Assembly: GCA_963921425.1 (NCBI GenBank) | Contig: OY992835.1 | Span: 6,324,001-6,388,000 of the forward strand | Length of the DNA stretch: 64,000 nucleotides | Origin: Dryas octopetala | Lineage: Eukaryota; Streptophyta; Magnoliopsida; Rosales; Rosaceae | Direction of reading: 5' to 3' | Shown here: in pieces, positions 12,277 to 22,371 of the stretch | How the letters are laid out: every line of letters begins with the position of its first letter | Position numbering within the stretch: position 1 is the first letter of the stretch | Notes under the pieces: generated by a model | The model's input: the letters and a program-made list of their open reading frames with translations, nothing else | Told to the model about the DNA's origin: nothing | Databases searched by the model: none | Program-made: the position numbers and the translations under genes

Positions 12277-12948
12277 GAGCTGCAGGAAGTATTAAGCACA
12301 TTTGAGGATGTGTTTCAAAATCCATCCTCACTGCCTCCCTCCAGGCCTCATGACCACAAAATACCCTTGGTGCCTGGTTCTAAACCTCCCAGCATAAGAC
12401 CCTATCACTATGGGCCCCTCCAAAAGACTGAAATTGAAAAAGCAGTGGGAGAATTACTTGATTCAGGCTTCATTAGGCCTAGTCATAGCCCTTTTTCATC
12501 TCTAGTGCTGTTAGTTAAGAAAAATGAGGGCACCTGGCGAATGTACATGGATTACAGAGAGCTTAATCAACTGACTGTCAAAGATAAATATCCAATACCA
12601 CTGATTGATGACTTGCTAGTGGAATTACATGGAGCTAAGTATTTTACAAAGCTGGATTTAAGGTCACGATATCATCAAATAAGGGTGGATCCAGGGGATA
12701 TTGAAAAGACTACATTTCGAACTCATGAAGGGCATTATGAGTTCTTGGTGATGCCATTTGGGCTCACTAATGCCCCAGCCTCATTTCAGAACTTGATGAA
12801 TGACCTGTTCAAGCCCTATTTGAGAAAGTTTGTTCTAGTTTTCTTTGACGACATTCTCTTTTACAGCTGCTCTTGGGAGGACCACTTAGAACACTTGACA
12901 CAAGCTTTCCATATTCTCCAACAGAATCGCTTGTATGTCAAGAAGTAG
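12277..12948 (+). pseudogene. Gypsy reverse transcriptase
   Basis: The frame contains the RT palm motifs in order: SSLVLLVKKNEGTWRMYMDY, YFTKLDLRSRYHQIRV, FLVMPFGLTNAPASFQ and the catalytic VFFDDIL (FxDD form, usual for this group). It is preceded by a TAG at 12274 and ends at a TAG (12946-12948) just after RLYVKK, where related elements continue KCxFG. Sequence after the stop (KCAFGHCQVEYL) confirms the polyprotein once continued, and a frameshift follows near 13010-13060. Confidence 0.9.
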
Positions 12949-13073
12949 AAGTGTGCTTTTGGTCACTGTCAGGTTGAGTATCTCGACCATATTGTGTCCA
13001 GGGATAGGTGACTGCTGATCCATCCAAGCTCAAAGAAATTGTGGATTAGCCTCAGCCTCGGAATATTAAGGAG

Positions 13074-13982
13074 TTGAGGGGGTTTCTCGGTCTCACTGGA
13101 TACTATAGGAAGTTTGTCCCTGGTTATGGAAAAATATGTCAGCCACTATACAAATTGACCAAGAAAGATGGTTTTAAATGGGATTCAGAGGCTACAGCAG
13201 CTTTCCAACAACTCAAGGCTGTGATGGTTTCTCCCCAAGTTCTTGCTCTTCCTGACTTTAACATTCCATTTGTGGTGGAATGTGATGCTTCTGGTAATGG
13301 AATAGGGGTTGTCCTGCAACAAAATAATAGACCAATAGCTTTCACAATCCAAGCCTTAGGTCTAAGGAATCAAGCCCTATCTGTCTATAAGAAAGAATTG
13401 ATTGCAATTGTTTATGCAATTAAGAAGTGGCAAAGCTATCTCCAGGGCATACATTTTGTAATCAAAACTGATCACAATAGTCTCAAGTATTTCTTAACAA
13501 AAAGGGCTAACACACTCTTTCAGCAGATATGGGCAGCAAAGTTGTTGGGGTATGACTATGAAATCCAGTACAAACATGAGGTAGAAAATGTGGTGGCAGA
13601 TGCACTGTCTAGAGTACATGGGTCTGATCCGGTGGAAGAGAGTCCAATAGAACTTAAAGCTATTTCCTATCCTTACTTTGGTTGGTTAGATGAGTTGAGA
13701 CAACATGTAGAACATGATGATTGGGTGATCAACAAGCTCCATGAACTAGCTGCTCTAGATTCAAACTCCACAAATCCCTCTAAACTCAAGAAATTTCATG
13801 TTGAAAATAGGTTCCTCAAGTATAAAGCAAGAGTAGTGATTAGTCTCACCTCCCCTTGGAGAAGGAAGATATTCATTGAGCATCATTCTTCACCAGTTGC
13901 AGGGCATCCAGGAGTGCTAAAGACATACCATAGAATCAAGAGAGGTTTTTATTGGCAAGGAATGAAAAAAGATATTAAGTAG
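13074..13982 (+). pseudogene. Gypsy RNase H and integrase zinc-binding domain
   Basis: The frame starts in the RT connection (RGFLGLTGYYRKFVPGYG), contains RNase H landmarks VVECDASGNGIGVVLQQ, YKKELIAIVYAI and IKTDHNSLKYFL, and the end of RNase H with VENVVADALSR. It then enters the HHCC zinc-binding part of integrase (HHSSPVAGHPGVLKTYHRI, RGFYWQGMKKDIK). A TAG at 13980-13982 interrupts just before WVVECSICQQNK, which holds the two zinc-binding cysteines. Confidence 0.9.
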
Positions 13983-14529
13983 TGGGTTGTAGAATGCTCA
14001 ATATGCCAACAAAACAAGTATGAAACAATTTCTCCTCCAGGTCTGTTATAACCTTTACCTATTCCCAAGCATGTTTAGAGTGATATCAGTATGGATTTTG
14101 CTGTTAGACTACCTAATTGCAAGGGAAAAACAGTAATTCTAGTGGTGGTAGATAGGCTTACTAAATATGCACATTTTATAGCATTATCACACCCTTATAC
14201 AGCCTCAGTTGTAGCTCAAACTTTCATTGATCATGTGTTTAAATTACATGGAATGCCAACTTCAATTGTGAGTGACAGGGATCCTATTTTCCTAAGTGCC
14301 TTCTGGAAGGACATTTTTAAACTACAGGGCTCCAAGCTTTGCATGCCATCTCGTTATCATCCACAGAGTGATGGTTAATCTGAAGTAATGAACAAGTGCC
14401 TAGAAACTTACCTGAGATGCTTTACTGGTTACCAGCCTAAATAGTGGGTTGCTTGGCTTGCTTGGGCAGAGTGGAGCTACAACACAGCTTACCATACTTC
14501 TGCCAAATCAACACCATTTGAACTAGTGT
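13983..14529 (+). pseudogene. Gypsy integrase catalytic core
   Basis: The core is readable from about 14091: MDFAVRLPNCKGK, then VVVDRLTKYAHF with the first catalytic Asp, and SIVSDRDPIFLSAFW with the second. The motif HPQSDG is followed by a TAA (14376-14378) where relatives have Gln, and the catalytic Glu lies just beyond in SEVMNKCLETYL. A further TAG near 14443 and a frame change near 14550 follow. Insertion activity from this copy is not possible. Confidence 0.85.
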
Positions 14530-15127
14530 ATGGATACCCCCCCACCTCAGATTTCCTCCTATAAATTGGGTTCAGCTAGAATGGATGCAGTGAAAAAAAG
14601 CTTGCTGGAGAGAGATAGAATGCTTAAAATGTTGAAAACTAATTTGGAGATAGCTCAAAACAAGATGAGATCCCAGGCCAACAAGCATAGAACATATAGG
14701 GAATTCTCTGTTGGTGATTTTGTCTATCTCAAGTTGGTACCGTATCAACTTCAATCCTTGGCTACTCACTCTCACCACAAGCTTCATCCTAGGTTCTATG
14801 GACCCTATGAAGTAACTGAAATGATTGGGAAAGTGGCGTACAGGTTGAGGCTACCTGCAGAGACTAGAATTCACCCTATGTTCCATGTGAGCTGTTTGAA
14901 GAAACACTTGGGGTCCCCAGGTCACTCCTATGACCACACTACCAGTTATCACAAAGGAGGGGTTAGTCCAGGAAGAGCCTCAAGCTATCTCGCAGAGGAG
15001 GATTTTCAAGAAAAATAATGCAGCTGGCGTTCAGTTCCTTGTGCAGTGGAAGGGCCATACCCAAAAAGTGGCAACTTGGGAGGATTCTGATGCATTTGAG
15101 AAAAAGTTTCCAAGCTTCCAAGTCTAG
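14530..15127 (+). pseudogene. Gypsy integrase C-terminus with chromodomain-like motif
   Basis: The frame 14530-15018 carries the integrase C-terminal part (FSVGDFVYLKL, LHPRFYGPYEVTEMIGKVAYRL, HPMFHVSCLKKHLG). A frame change then leads to 14930-15127, which ends FLVQWKGHTQKVATWEDS followed by FEKKFPSFQV, the LVxWKG...ATWE signature of the chromodomain found in chromoviruses and thought to steer insertion to marked chromatin. The chromodomain start is degenerate. Confidence 0.82.
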
Positions 15128-15196
15128 CAATGTCCTAGTTCAATCCTGAATTAAGTCAAACCTTGTGGACAAGGTTCATCTGAAGGGGAGAGCAAT

Positions 15197-15515
15197 TGAT
15201 AAGAAGCTTTAGAGAGATTTCCTCTATGTCAAGCAATTTTTAGTTAATAGTTTTACTTCTGAATTTTAATGTTTATCATTTTAAAATAGATTTAAGCTAA
15301 AGTTTGTTATAGTGGCCACGTGGCACTCACATTTGTGGTGAGGAGGGATTTAAGGCCAGTACGTGACTCTCATTTGTAAGGCAGTTGTATTGTTGTGACT
15401 TTTCCTATCAATCCAAATCGCCATTGGAGCTCTTCTCCATGCTACATCTTCTTCCTCTTTTTATCTTCTCCAAATCACTACATATAATAAGTTAAGGTTG
15501 AAAACGGACTTAACA
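15197..15515 (+). repeat. 3' LTR of the gypsy element
   Basis: A 319-bp partner of the left LTR, with a short insertion near 15360 (GTACGTGACT versus GCAACT) and about 15 differences in all by eye. It is followed by the GATAT duplication. Confidence 0.93.
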
Positions 15516-16521
15516 GATATGGCCCTTGTCATCTATAGGGGTAATTAAGATTGGCTCCCAAAATCTATCCCCCATATTATCAAGCACTAAGAGCATCTGC
15601 TTGTGCTTGGGTATCCCATTCTCATTGACCTTGCAAGCAACAAGGGCTAGGGAATCATCAACAGAGATTCCAATTAGATGTTCTTCGAATGGTACAAAAC
15701 CACAACCAGCAAGACCAAGAATGTTCGATGCAGCCTCCCATGTTTCTTCCGTAGTGTCAAACATGTAGGTGTTTAGCCCAGGAAAAATGAAAATAACAAT
15801 CTTGTTGCCCCAAGAATAATGATAAACATCATAATTATGATAATCCTTAAAACCATAAAGGCATGGTGGATTCGGTAGAACCTTCCACACTTTGGTAACA
15901 TAATTATACACTTCAAAAAGCGCGGGCCTATGTTCTTCCACGTAGCCATAAAGAGATGTGGATAGAACATACACTTTGTCCTCAAGGGTGACAACAATGG
16001 GATCAATTTTCGGCCCATACATACTTGGAAACTCAGTTGGGGATATGATGATAGATTGTCCATGTTCATCTGGATGATCCCCAGGATCACATGAATACAT
16101 TTTCAAGTTTGCTGCACCCCCGAGCATATACAACTTGTTATCACAAGTCATAAACCGTAGTCCACTCGGTAGTCCTTCTGGATAATAATAGTTGTCCACC
16201 CTCCAAAGACTTGAAGACCTTTTTTCTAGTACATCAAGGCGATACAGACTCTTATCGGTCTGTAAATAAATAAAACAAGAACAATCCTCCTCCATTCTCT
16301 GTGGGTCAAAGGTCAAAGTAAAAAAAGTAATAAGCTTAAACAATATAAAAATTATTAAAAACAGAGACCGATAAAACATGCAACCGAACAACAGAAATTT
16401 GTTTCTTTTCTTGACGCACTCAAACAAAAAAGTGCTGCTCATAAGGATCTATCTCTAAAACGAGGTATTGTTGAGTTAGAAGTGGTTAAGTTTTAAACAA
16501 AAAACATAGGGAAAAAACTTA

Positions 16522-16999
16522 TGGCCCGTTTGGAAACCTGGATTTCATGGGGTGGATTTGGATTTGGAATCCTCAAATTCAAATCTTCATGTTTGGATTC
16601 AATTTAAGAAATGAATTTGGATTTGGCCCAAATCCATGGTCGGATTTAAAGGCCCAGTCCATAGATTTCAACTTTTTAGGCAACCCTTCGACAAACTTTT
16701 TCGGCAACCCCTCCGGCCAACTTTTCTGGCAACCACCGCCGGCCAATTTTTTCGGCGACCCAGGTGGCCAACTTTTCCGACGACCCCTCTGGCCACTTTC
16801 CGGCGACCTTCTCCGGTCACTTTTCCGGCCAATATATATTCATCATATTTTGCAGTATATATAAAAATTAAAAATTCTTAAATTGAAATTCTCATATTTC
16901 GTTGTTTTTATCCAAATAATAGGATTTGAAATCTAAGGATTTGAAATACATGAATTTGAAATCCAAATCCAAATCCAAATCTTTAATACAAACAGGCCC
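16522..16999. mobile_element. Harbinger/Tourist-type MITE
   Basis: The block is flanked by TTA on both sides (16519-16521 and 17000-17002), the usual Harbinger target. The ends TGGCCCGTTTGGAA and (inverted) GGGCCTGTTTGTA are imperfect inverted repeats, with subterminal GGATTTGGATTTGG tracts. The interior (about 16680-16835) is a decayed minisatellite of CTTTTCCGGCGACCC-like units of roughly 24 bp. Confidence 0.75.
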
Positions 17000-17371
17000 T
17001 TACAGTACACAAATATGTTTTTTTCTTGACACACTCAAACAGAAAAGTTTCAAAATGAGCAATAATCATATTGAACAAAACCCAATTTTATAAGGAAAAA
17101 GAAAAAACACTGCAAATAATTATGAATAAGCAAAGTATATAATTACCAATCACATCGACCAACTACACGCAAAAGAAAAACTTGATTTTGCAAGAGCAAG
17201 TACTCAAAGTAAAGAAAAAGAGAAATTGCGATTGCTAAGAATTTGAAATCAACGCATATTGGGCTAACTAAGCACGCAATTCCAAGAATACAGTCATATT
17301 TTCATGCTTGGTCCAAAAATTTCAACAGCCACGAAAAAAGTGAAATTTTCCTGAAATCTTAAGCAAGCTTA

Positions 17372-19642
17372 CTTATTTATGTCCTTGAGATTAAGGGAGG
17401 TTTTGGGGGATACTATTTCTATGGCCCAAGGTGCTTTTGTAAAAAATAGGCAGATTCTCGATGGAGTGCTGATCGCTAATGAAGTGGTAGAGGAAACAAG
17501 GAAAATGAAGAAAGAATGTCTAGTTTTCAAGATCGACTTTGAAAAAGCTTATGACCATGTGGAGTGGGATTTTGTGGAGTATGTGTTGGTTAAGAAAGGT
17601 TTCGGGGAAAGATGGAGGAATTGGGTTGGTGGATGCTTAAAGTCTGCAAATTTCTCTATTATGATAAATGGGAGACCAAGAGATAAGTTCAGGGCTTCGA
17701 GGGGTTTGAGGCAAAGAAATCCTCTTTCTCCTTTTTTGTTTATGCTTGTGGTGGATGTCTTAAGCAGATTGATGGATAAGGCAAAGGGGGCAGGTCTGGT
17801 GGAAGGTTTGAAAGTGGGTAGACAAGGGGTTGAAGTCTCGCATTTACAGTTTGCAGATGATACCATTTTTTTCCTTTCTGGGGATGTGAATAAATAGGTT
17901 AATCTTTTATCAGTTTTGGAGGTGTTTTATGTAGTTTTAGGATTGAAAATAAACAAAGAGAAATGTGTTTTGGTGGGCATTAATTCATAAGAGAGGAAAT
18001 TAACAGATTTGGCTAGTGGATTGGGTTGTGAGGTGGGGTCATGGCCCTTGAAATATCTTGGCTTTCCTTTGGGGAGCAAGTTGAGCAACCCAAGGGCTCC
18101 TGTTTTTTGGGATCCAGTTGTGGAAAAAGTGGTGAGAAGGTTGGCGGGTTGAAAAATGGCTTGTTTATCTAGAGGTGGTAGACTGACTCTAATACAATAT
18201 GTATTAAGCAGTTTACCAACTTATTATCTATCTTTGTTCCAAATACCAATTAACGTAGCTAAAAGGATGGAGAAGCTAATGAGGGATTTTCTTTGGGGTG
18301 ATTCAGAAGAAAGGAGGAAAGATCATTTGATTAGGTGGAGTTTAGTTTCGCAATCAAAAGAAAAAGGAGGGTTAGGTGTTGGAAATCTGGTCCATCGAAA
18401 CAAAGCTCTTCTTGCGAAATGGTTGTGGCGGTTCCCCATTGAAGGTAATTCTTTGTGGCACATGGTGATTAGATGCAGATATGGCATTCAAGATAATGGC
18501 TGGGATGCGAGGCCTGGGGTAATGATATCTTCTCGCTGTCCATGGAAGGACATTTCTCAAGGTTATGAGGAGTTCTTAGAGTGTTGTCAGTTTAGGGTGG
18601 GAGGGAGGAGATAATAAGATTTTGGAAGGATTGCTAGATATCGAAAGTGCCTTGATGTTCCACGTTTGTTCGCTTGAGTAGGCTAGCTTTGAATCTAAAC
18701 TGTATGGTGGCTAATTTGGTGGTTTTTAATTCTTCGGGAGTAGGTTGGAATCTTGGATTTAGAAGAAATCTTCGTGAAAGAGAGGTTGAGGATTTTCCTG
18801 CTCTTTTGGTAGTTTTGGAGAATGCCCAAGTGGTTGATGGATGTCTAGATAAAAGAAAATGGAAGTAGGAGGCTTCTGGGTCTTTCTCTTGCAAATCTTT
18901 TTTTAAGCATCTATGTGAAAAGGGATTTTCAACTGCTTTCGAGCCTGCAAAATTCATTTGGAAGTCGCAGGCCCCTCCTAAAGTCCGTGTTCTAGCATGG
19001 ATTATTGCTCAGGGGAAGTTAAATACGTGTGAAATGCTTCAAAAGAGAAGACCCTGTACCAGTTTGTCTCCTCATTGGTGTGCCCTTTGTAGAAGGGAAG
19101 CTGAATCTAGGAACCATCTGTTTCTGTATTGTCCTTTTGCTTTGGGCTTATGAGGTTATTTGTTTGAAGCTGCTGGTATCAGCTGGGATAATCCTCAGTC
19201 AGTATCCGTGTTGTTGTGTGAAAAAGATGTTGTGTTTGGGAGGAGGGATAGGAAAGCAAAGGTCCTGTGGTCTTGTGGTGTGGGTAATTTGTTGGGAGAG
19301 AAATAGAAGAATCTTTGAAGATTTTAAGTGGGATAATGTGGAGTGTTCCTGGGACAAAGTGAGATTTTGGGCGTCGTTATGGTCCTTAGTTTCTCTAGCT
19401 TTCAGATATCTTTCAGGTTCTTTAATTTTGTTGAATTGGAAAGCTGCAGTTGGATAGGGTGGTTTTGGGGTTGTGTGGGTTTGCTTATGTTACTGGTAGT
19501 GTGCTTTGTGTGTTTTATCTCGTCCTTTCTTTATTTTTAGTAGCTGCTAGTAGCCCAGTGGACATCTTGTTTACTGCTTGGTTTGTTTTTGTTTAATGAA
19601 AGTTGGTTTCTTATAAAAAAAAATAAAAAAAAAAAAAAAAAA
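17372..19642 (+). mobile_element. L1-type LINE, 5'-truncated, defective
   Basis: The element starts inside the reverse transcriptase: GAFVKNRQILDGVLIANEVV, VFKIDFEKAYDHVEWDF, the LRQRNPLSPFLF block, and the catalytic FADDTIFF (about 17850). It then shows typical downstream ORF2 parts (KYLGFPLGSKL, CLSRGGRLTLIQYVLSSLPTYY, IRWSLVSQSKEKGGLGVGNL) and a zinc-binding RVT end (CEMLQKRRP, HWCALCRREAESRNHLFLYC, about 19030-19135). It closes with an A-rich tail at 19614-19642. In-frame stops include TAG at 17895 and TGA at 18153 where relatives have Trp, plus frameshifts. Truncation at the 5' end is the normal outcome of target-primed insertion. No target duplication was recognised. Confidence 0.88.
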
Positions 19643-22371
19643 GTTATATTTTATATTGTGATAATTAATTATGATATTTTATTTGTAAGATTAAAATTAT
19701 AATATACTTAAAAAATAATAGATATACTTATTTAATAATGTTGTTTTGAAAAAAATTAATGCTAATAAAAATAACAAAAAAAAATATTTTATATTTACTA
19801 AACAAATAAGTGAAATGTACTTTTAACATCATGTCTATTTTAGTAGTTATACACAGTCACAGCACTTTTACATTAACATTTACCAAACATTCTGATACTG
19901 TTTTTTTACACTCACAGCACTTTTGAAAACATAGTTTACCAAACACTAAACTGTTTTACTTTACACCTGACTTTACTTCACAGTTGTTTTATTTCATAGC
20001 TGTTTTTTCTCACAACAATACCAAGCCTTTTCGCTCAATTCAGATACCAAACAGTCCCAAAAATATTTCTTCTCACCAAACCCACCCACAAACTAAAGAA
20101 AACTTTTAGCAAACTTTGACCATTCATGAGGGATTAAAGAAGAGATTTACAAGCCCTTCTCACCAAAATTAATTTTGAAAATCATAATTAGATTTAATGC
20201 ACCATCATCGCCTACCCAAAATCGAACGTATTTAATTTCACAAGCCTACCCAAAATCCGCACAATGTAATCTCAAAATCTAAATTTTAGGCTCTACTTAA
20301 AAAATCATCCCTGTAAAAAATCTCCAAAATTGGAAGTCATTTAGTCATTTGATTATAACAACAACTATTTATATGCTTTTATTGAAAACACTGATCGTCT
20401 ATTTATTTGATCTCAATTAAATGACTAAATGATTTCCGATTTAGTTGATTTTTTGAAATGATGATCTTTGAAGTATAACTTAAATAATTGACGGTTCAGA
20501 TTATAAGATTAGTTATGTGGTGATCCCAAAAGCATGGTTAATTTCGTATTAACTTGCTAAGTAGTTAGTTGTAGAGCACTCTTATATATAACAACAATTT
20601 AGTAAGGATTTTGAAATTGATTAATGAATAAACAAAGATTCTCATTTTAGTCTTTCAACTCATTTTTTAAATTAAGAGGTCCTTAAACTTTTTTAATTTT
20701 TCACTTTAGTCTATTCTATTAAGATTTCTGTTAAAATTGATCACATGCCTCTCACATGACCACTTTCTTAAAGATAAAGACGTCCATCCACATTAAAATA
20801 TTAATTTAAACAATCAGCTAAGTTGACAATTGCTCTTTAGCGATTAAGTCGACATAGCCACCATAGTAAAGCATTCATGAAAAATAAAATACCAACTATT
20901 ATCCCAACTTTCTTGACTCGAACTAATTTGGCAGTATTTCAATTGTTCATATCTAGCACACTTTGGACTTTATTTATTTATATTAATTAAGAAATTGTTG
21001 TGTCATATACCAAGGAATAAAATTTCAGTTTCGATTAAAATTTCGATTTCGACAAAATTAGACAAAAATGACGAAAATTACTATCAAAATACATAAATTT
21101 TAAATGAAACTTGATTATATATTTATTTAACATATTATCTACTACGTTGATAAAAAATATTAAAAAAATCAAATTATATAGTAGATTTCATGTGATATAA
21201 AATGAAATAATGCGCACTAAAAACAAATACTTTTAAAAAATGGGTTACTAATTAATAATTAATCTCTATATACTTTAATACTCTTTATACTCTATAATCT
21301 ATACTCTATATTGTTTAAGATATGGTATAGGTTATTAGGGTTTAGGCCCTTTAGATATTTTTAATTACTTTTTATCTAAATATGTATTAGTATTTAAAAA
21401 CAACTAAACGAAATACCAAAACGGTCAAACCAAACTCTTTTTTTTTTTAATTTCTAATTGCTCAGAGGCCCTAAACCCCAATCACCCTAAACTTTTTTTT
21501 TTTTTTCTTTCCTTCCTTTTCCCTCGTGACCTCTCCAATCTTCCCTCTCATTACTCATTTCTCAGACTTCTCACCTTATCTTTCTCCCTCCCCCCTCCCT
21601 CTCCCTCTCCCTCTCCCTCTCCCTCCTCGATTTTCCTTCCCTGTTCTCCCTCTCTTCCTCCTCGCTCTCCCCAAATCTCTTCTCTCCCCAGATCTCTTCT
21701 CTCCGCCAATTTCTTCCTCCTCTCCCTCCGGCGACGGGCGGCTCTGCCTCTTCCTCCCCCCTCTCTCCCTCCGGTATCTGCCTCCCCTCTCTCCCTCCAC
21801 TTTGCCTCCGAAAATTTCGGCAAAATTTTTCAAAATTAATTTTGTATGGTGTTAAAATTTCCATACCCCAAAAATCTAGTTTTACTCCTTGCATACCACA
21901 ATAGTTGGCAACTAATAGTTGGGATAATAAACATGAAAACAGCTAATAAATATGAAAGCTTGCTATAAAAGTATGTACCCCTAGTATTACTGTATAAATA
22001 AACACAAAAACAACTTCAAGCTACAATTACATTTAAAGGGGAAGAGCGAAAACTTGCCATTTCCAATTTTAGATACAAGTAGCATTTTCCCCGAGAATAT
22101 TGCAAGTGGGCCAGCATATCAAAACCACAACGCTCCCCAAGCTAAAGCTGATCCACTAAGGGATCCAACAACGGTTGTATTAGTCCCTAAACCACTGAAG
22201 CTATGGACCAAAAATCAAGCTAATTTGAACTACATAGTTTATGTTTCATCTAAAATGAAAAACTTACAAGCTCAAACCAAATTGTTTCCGTGCCTTCAAG
22301 CACAAAGATGAGAAACATGATATAAATTGCATCCCTTTGATTAGGTTTAAGGATCTTCAGCTTCTTCAATC
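19643..22371. other. Spacer with pyrimidine-rich tract, no gene seen
   Basis: Mostly AT-rich sequence. The stretch 19800-20055 ends ACCAAACAGTCCC, which looks like the end of a MITE, but I did not find its partner. At 21480-21800 there is a strongly C/T-biased tract including (CTCCCT)n at about 21590-21640; the open frames there on both strands are products of base bias. Confidence 0.5.

Larger units (their letters stand above)
10292..15515 (+). mobile_element. Ty3/gypsy chromovirus retrotransposon (Reina-like), full-length but coding-defective
   Basis: LTRs at 10292-10606 and 15197-15515 flank gag, protease, reverse transcriptase, RNase H, integrase and a C-terminal chromodomain-like motif in gypsy order. 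The target duplication GATAT is present at 10287-10291 and 15516-15520. A primer-binding-like site TTGGTATTAGCC follows the 5' LTR (about 10608), resembling the initiator-Met tRNA type, and a polypurine tract GAAGGGGAGAG precedes the 3' LTR. By eye the LTRs differ at roughly 15 sites, so the insertion is not very recent. At least five in-frame stops and some frameshifts disable it. The Reina-type call rests on the integrase opening (MDF...LPNCKG..VILVVVDRL) and short LTRs. Confidence 0.93.
9700..16298 (-). pseudogene. Kelch-like host gene split by a gypsy insertion
   Basis: An exon begins at an acceptor near 16298 and encodes repeated beta-propeller-like blades, for example DKSLYRLDVLEKRSSSLW, NKLYMLGGAA, KVYVLSTSLYGYVEE, ALFEVYNYVTKVWKVLPNPP and KIVIFIFPGLNTYMFDTTEETWE. 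These resemble kelch or galactose-oxidase-like repeat proteins. The frame runs to 15516 and is cut by the retroelement 10292-15515. On the far side, 10291-10108 continues in the same frame (YIFLGGSSERRK onwards) and stops or splices at GTAAGAA. Further possible exons are 9888-10080 and 9700-9802, both tentative. Upstream exons were not found, perhaps because a MITE and a LINE lie there. Transcription would meet LTR signals, so the allele is very likely broken. The exact family is not identified. Confidence 0.65.

Noticed and set aside
19800-20060. MITE ending ACCAAACAGTCCC
   Set aside because: The inverted partner GGGACTGTTTGG was not found at the expected left side.
21526-21894. Open frames on both strands of about 80-110 codons
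   Set aside because: They are explained by the strong C/T bias and (CTCCCT)n; the products are low-complexity Pro/Leu/Ser or Arg/Glu/Gly runs.
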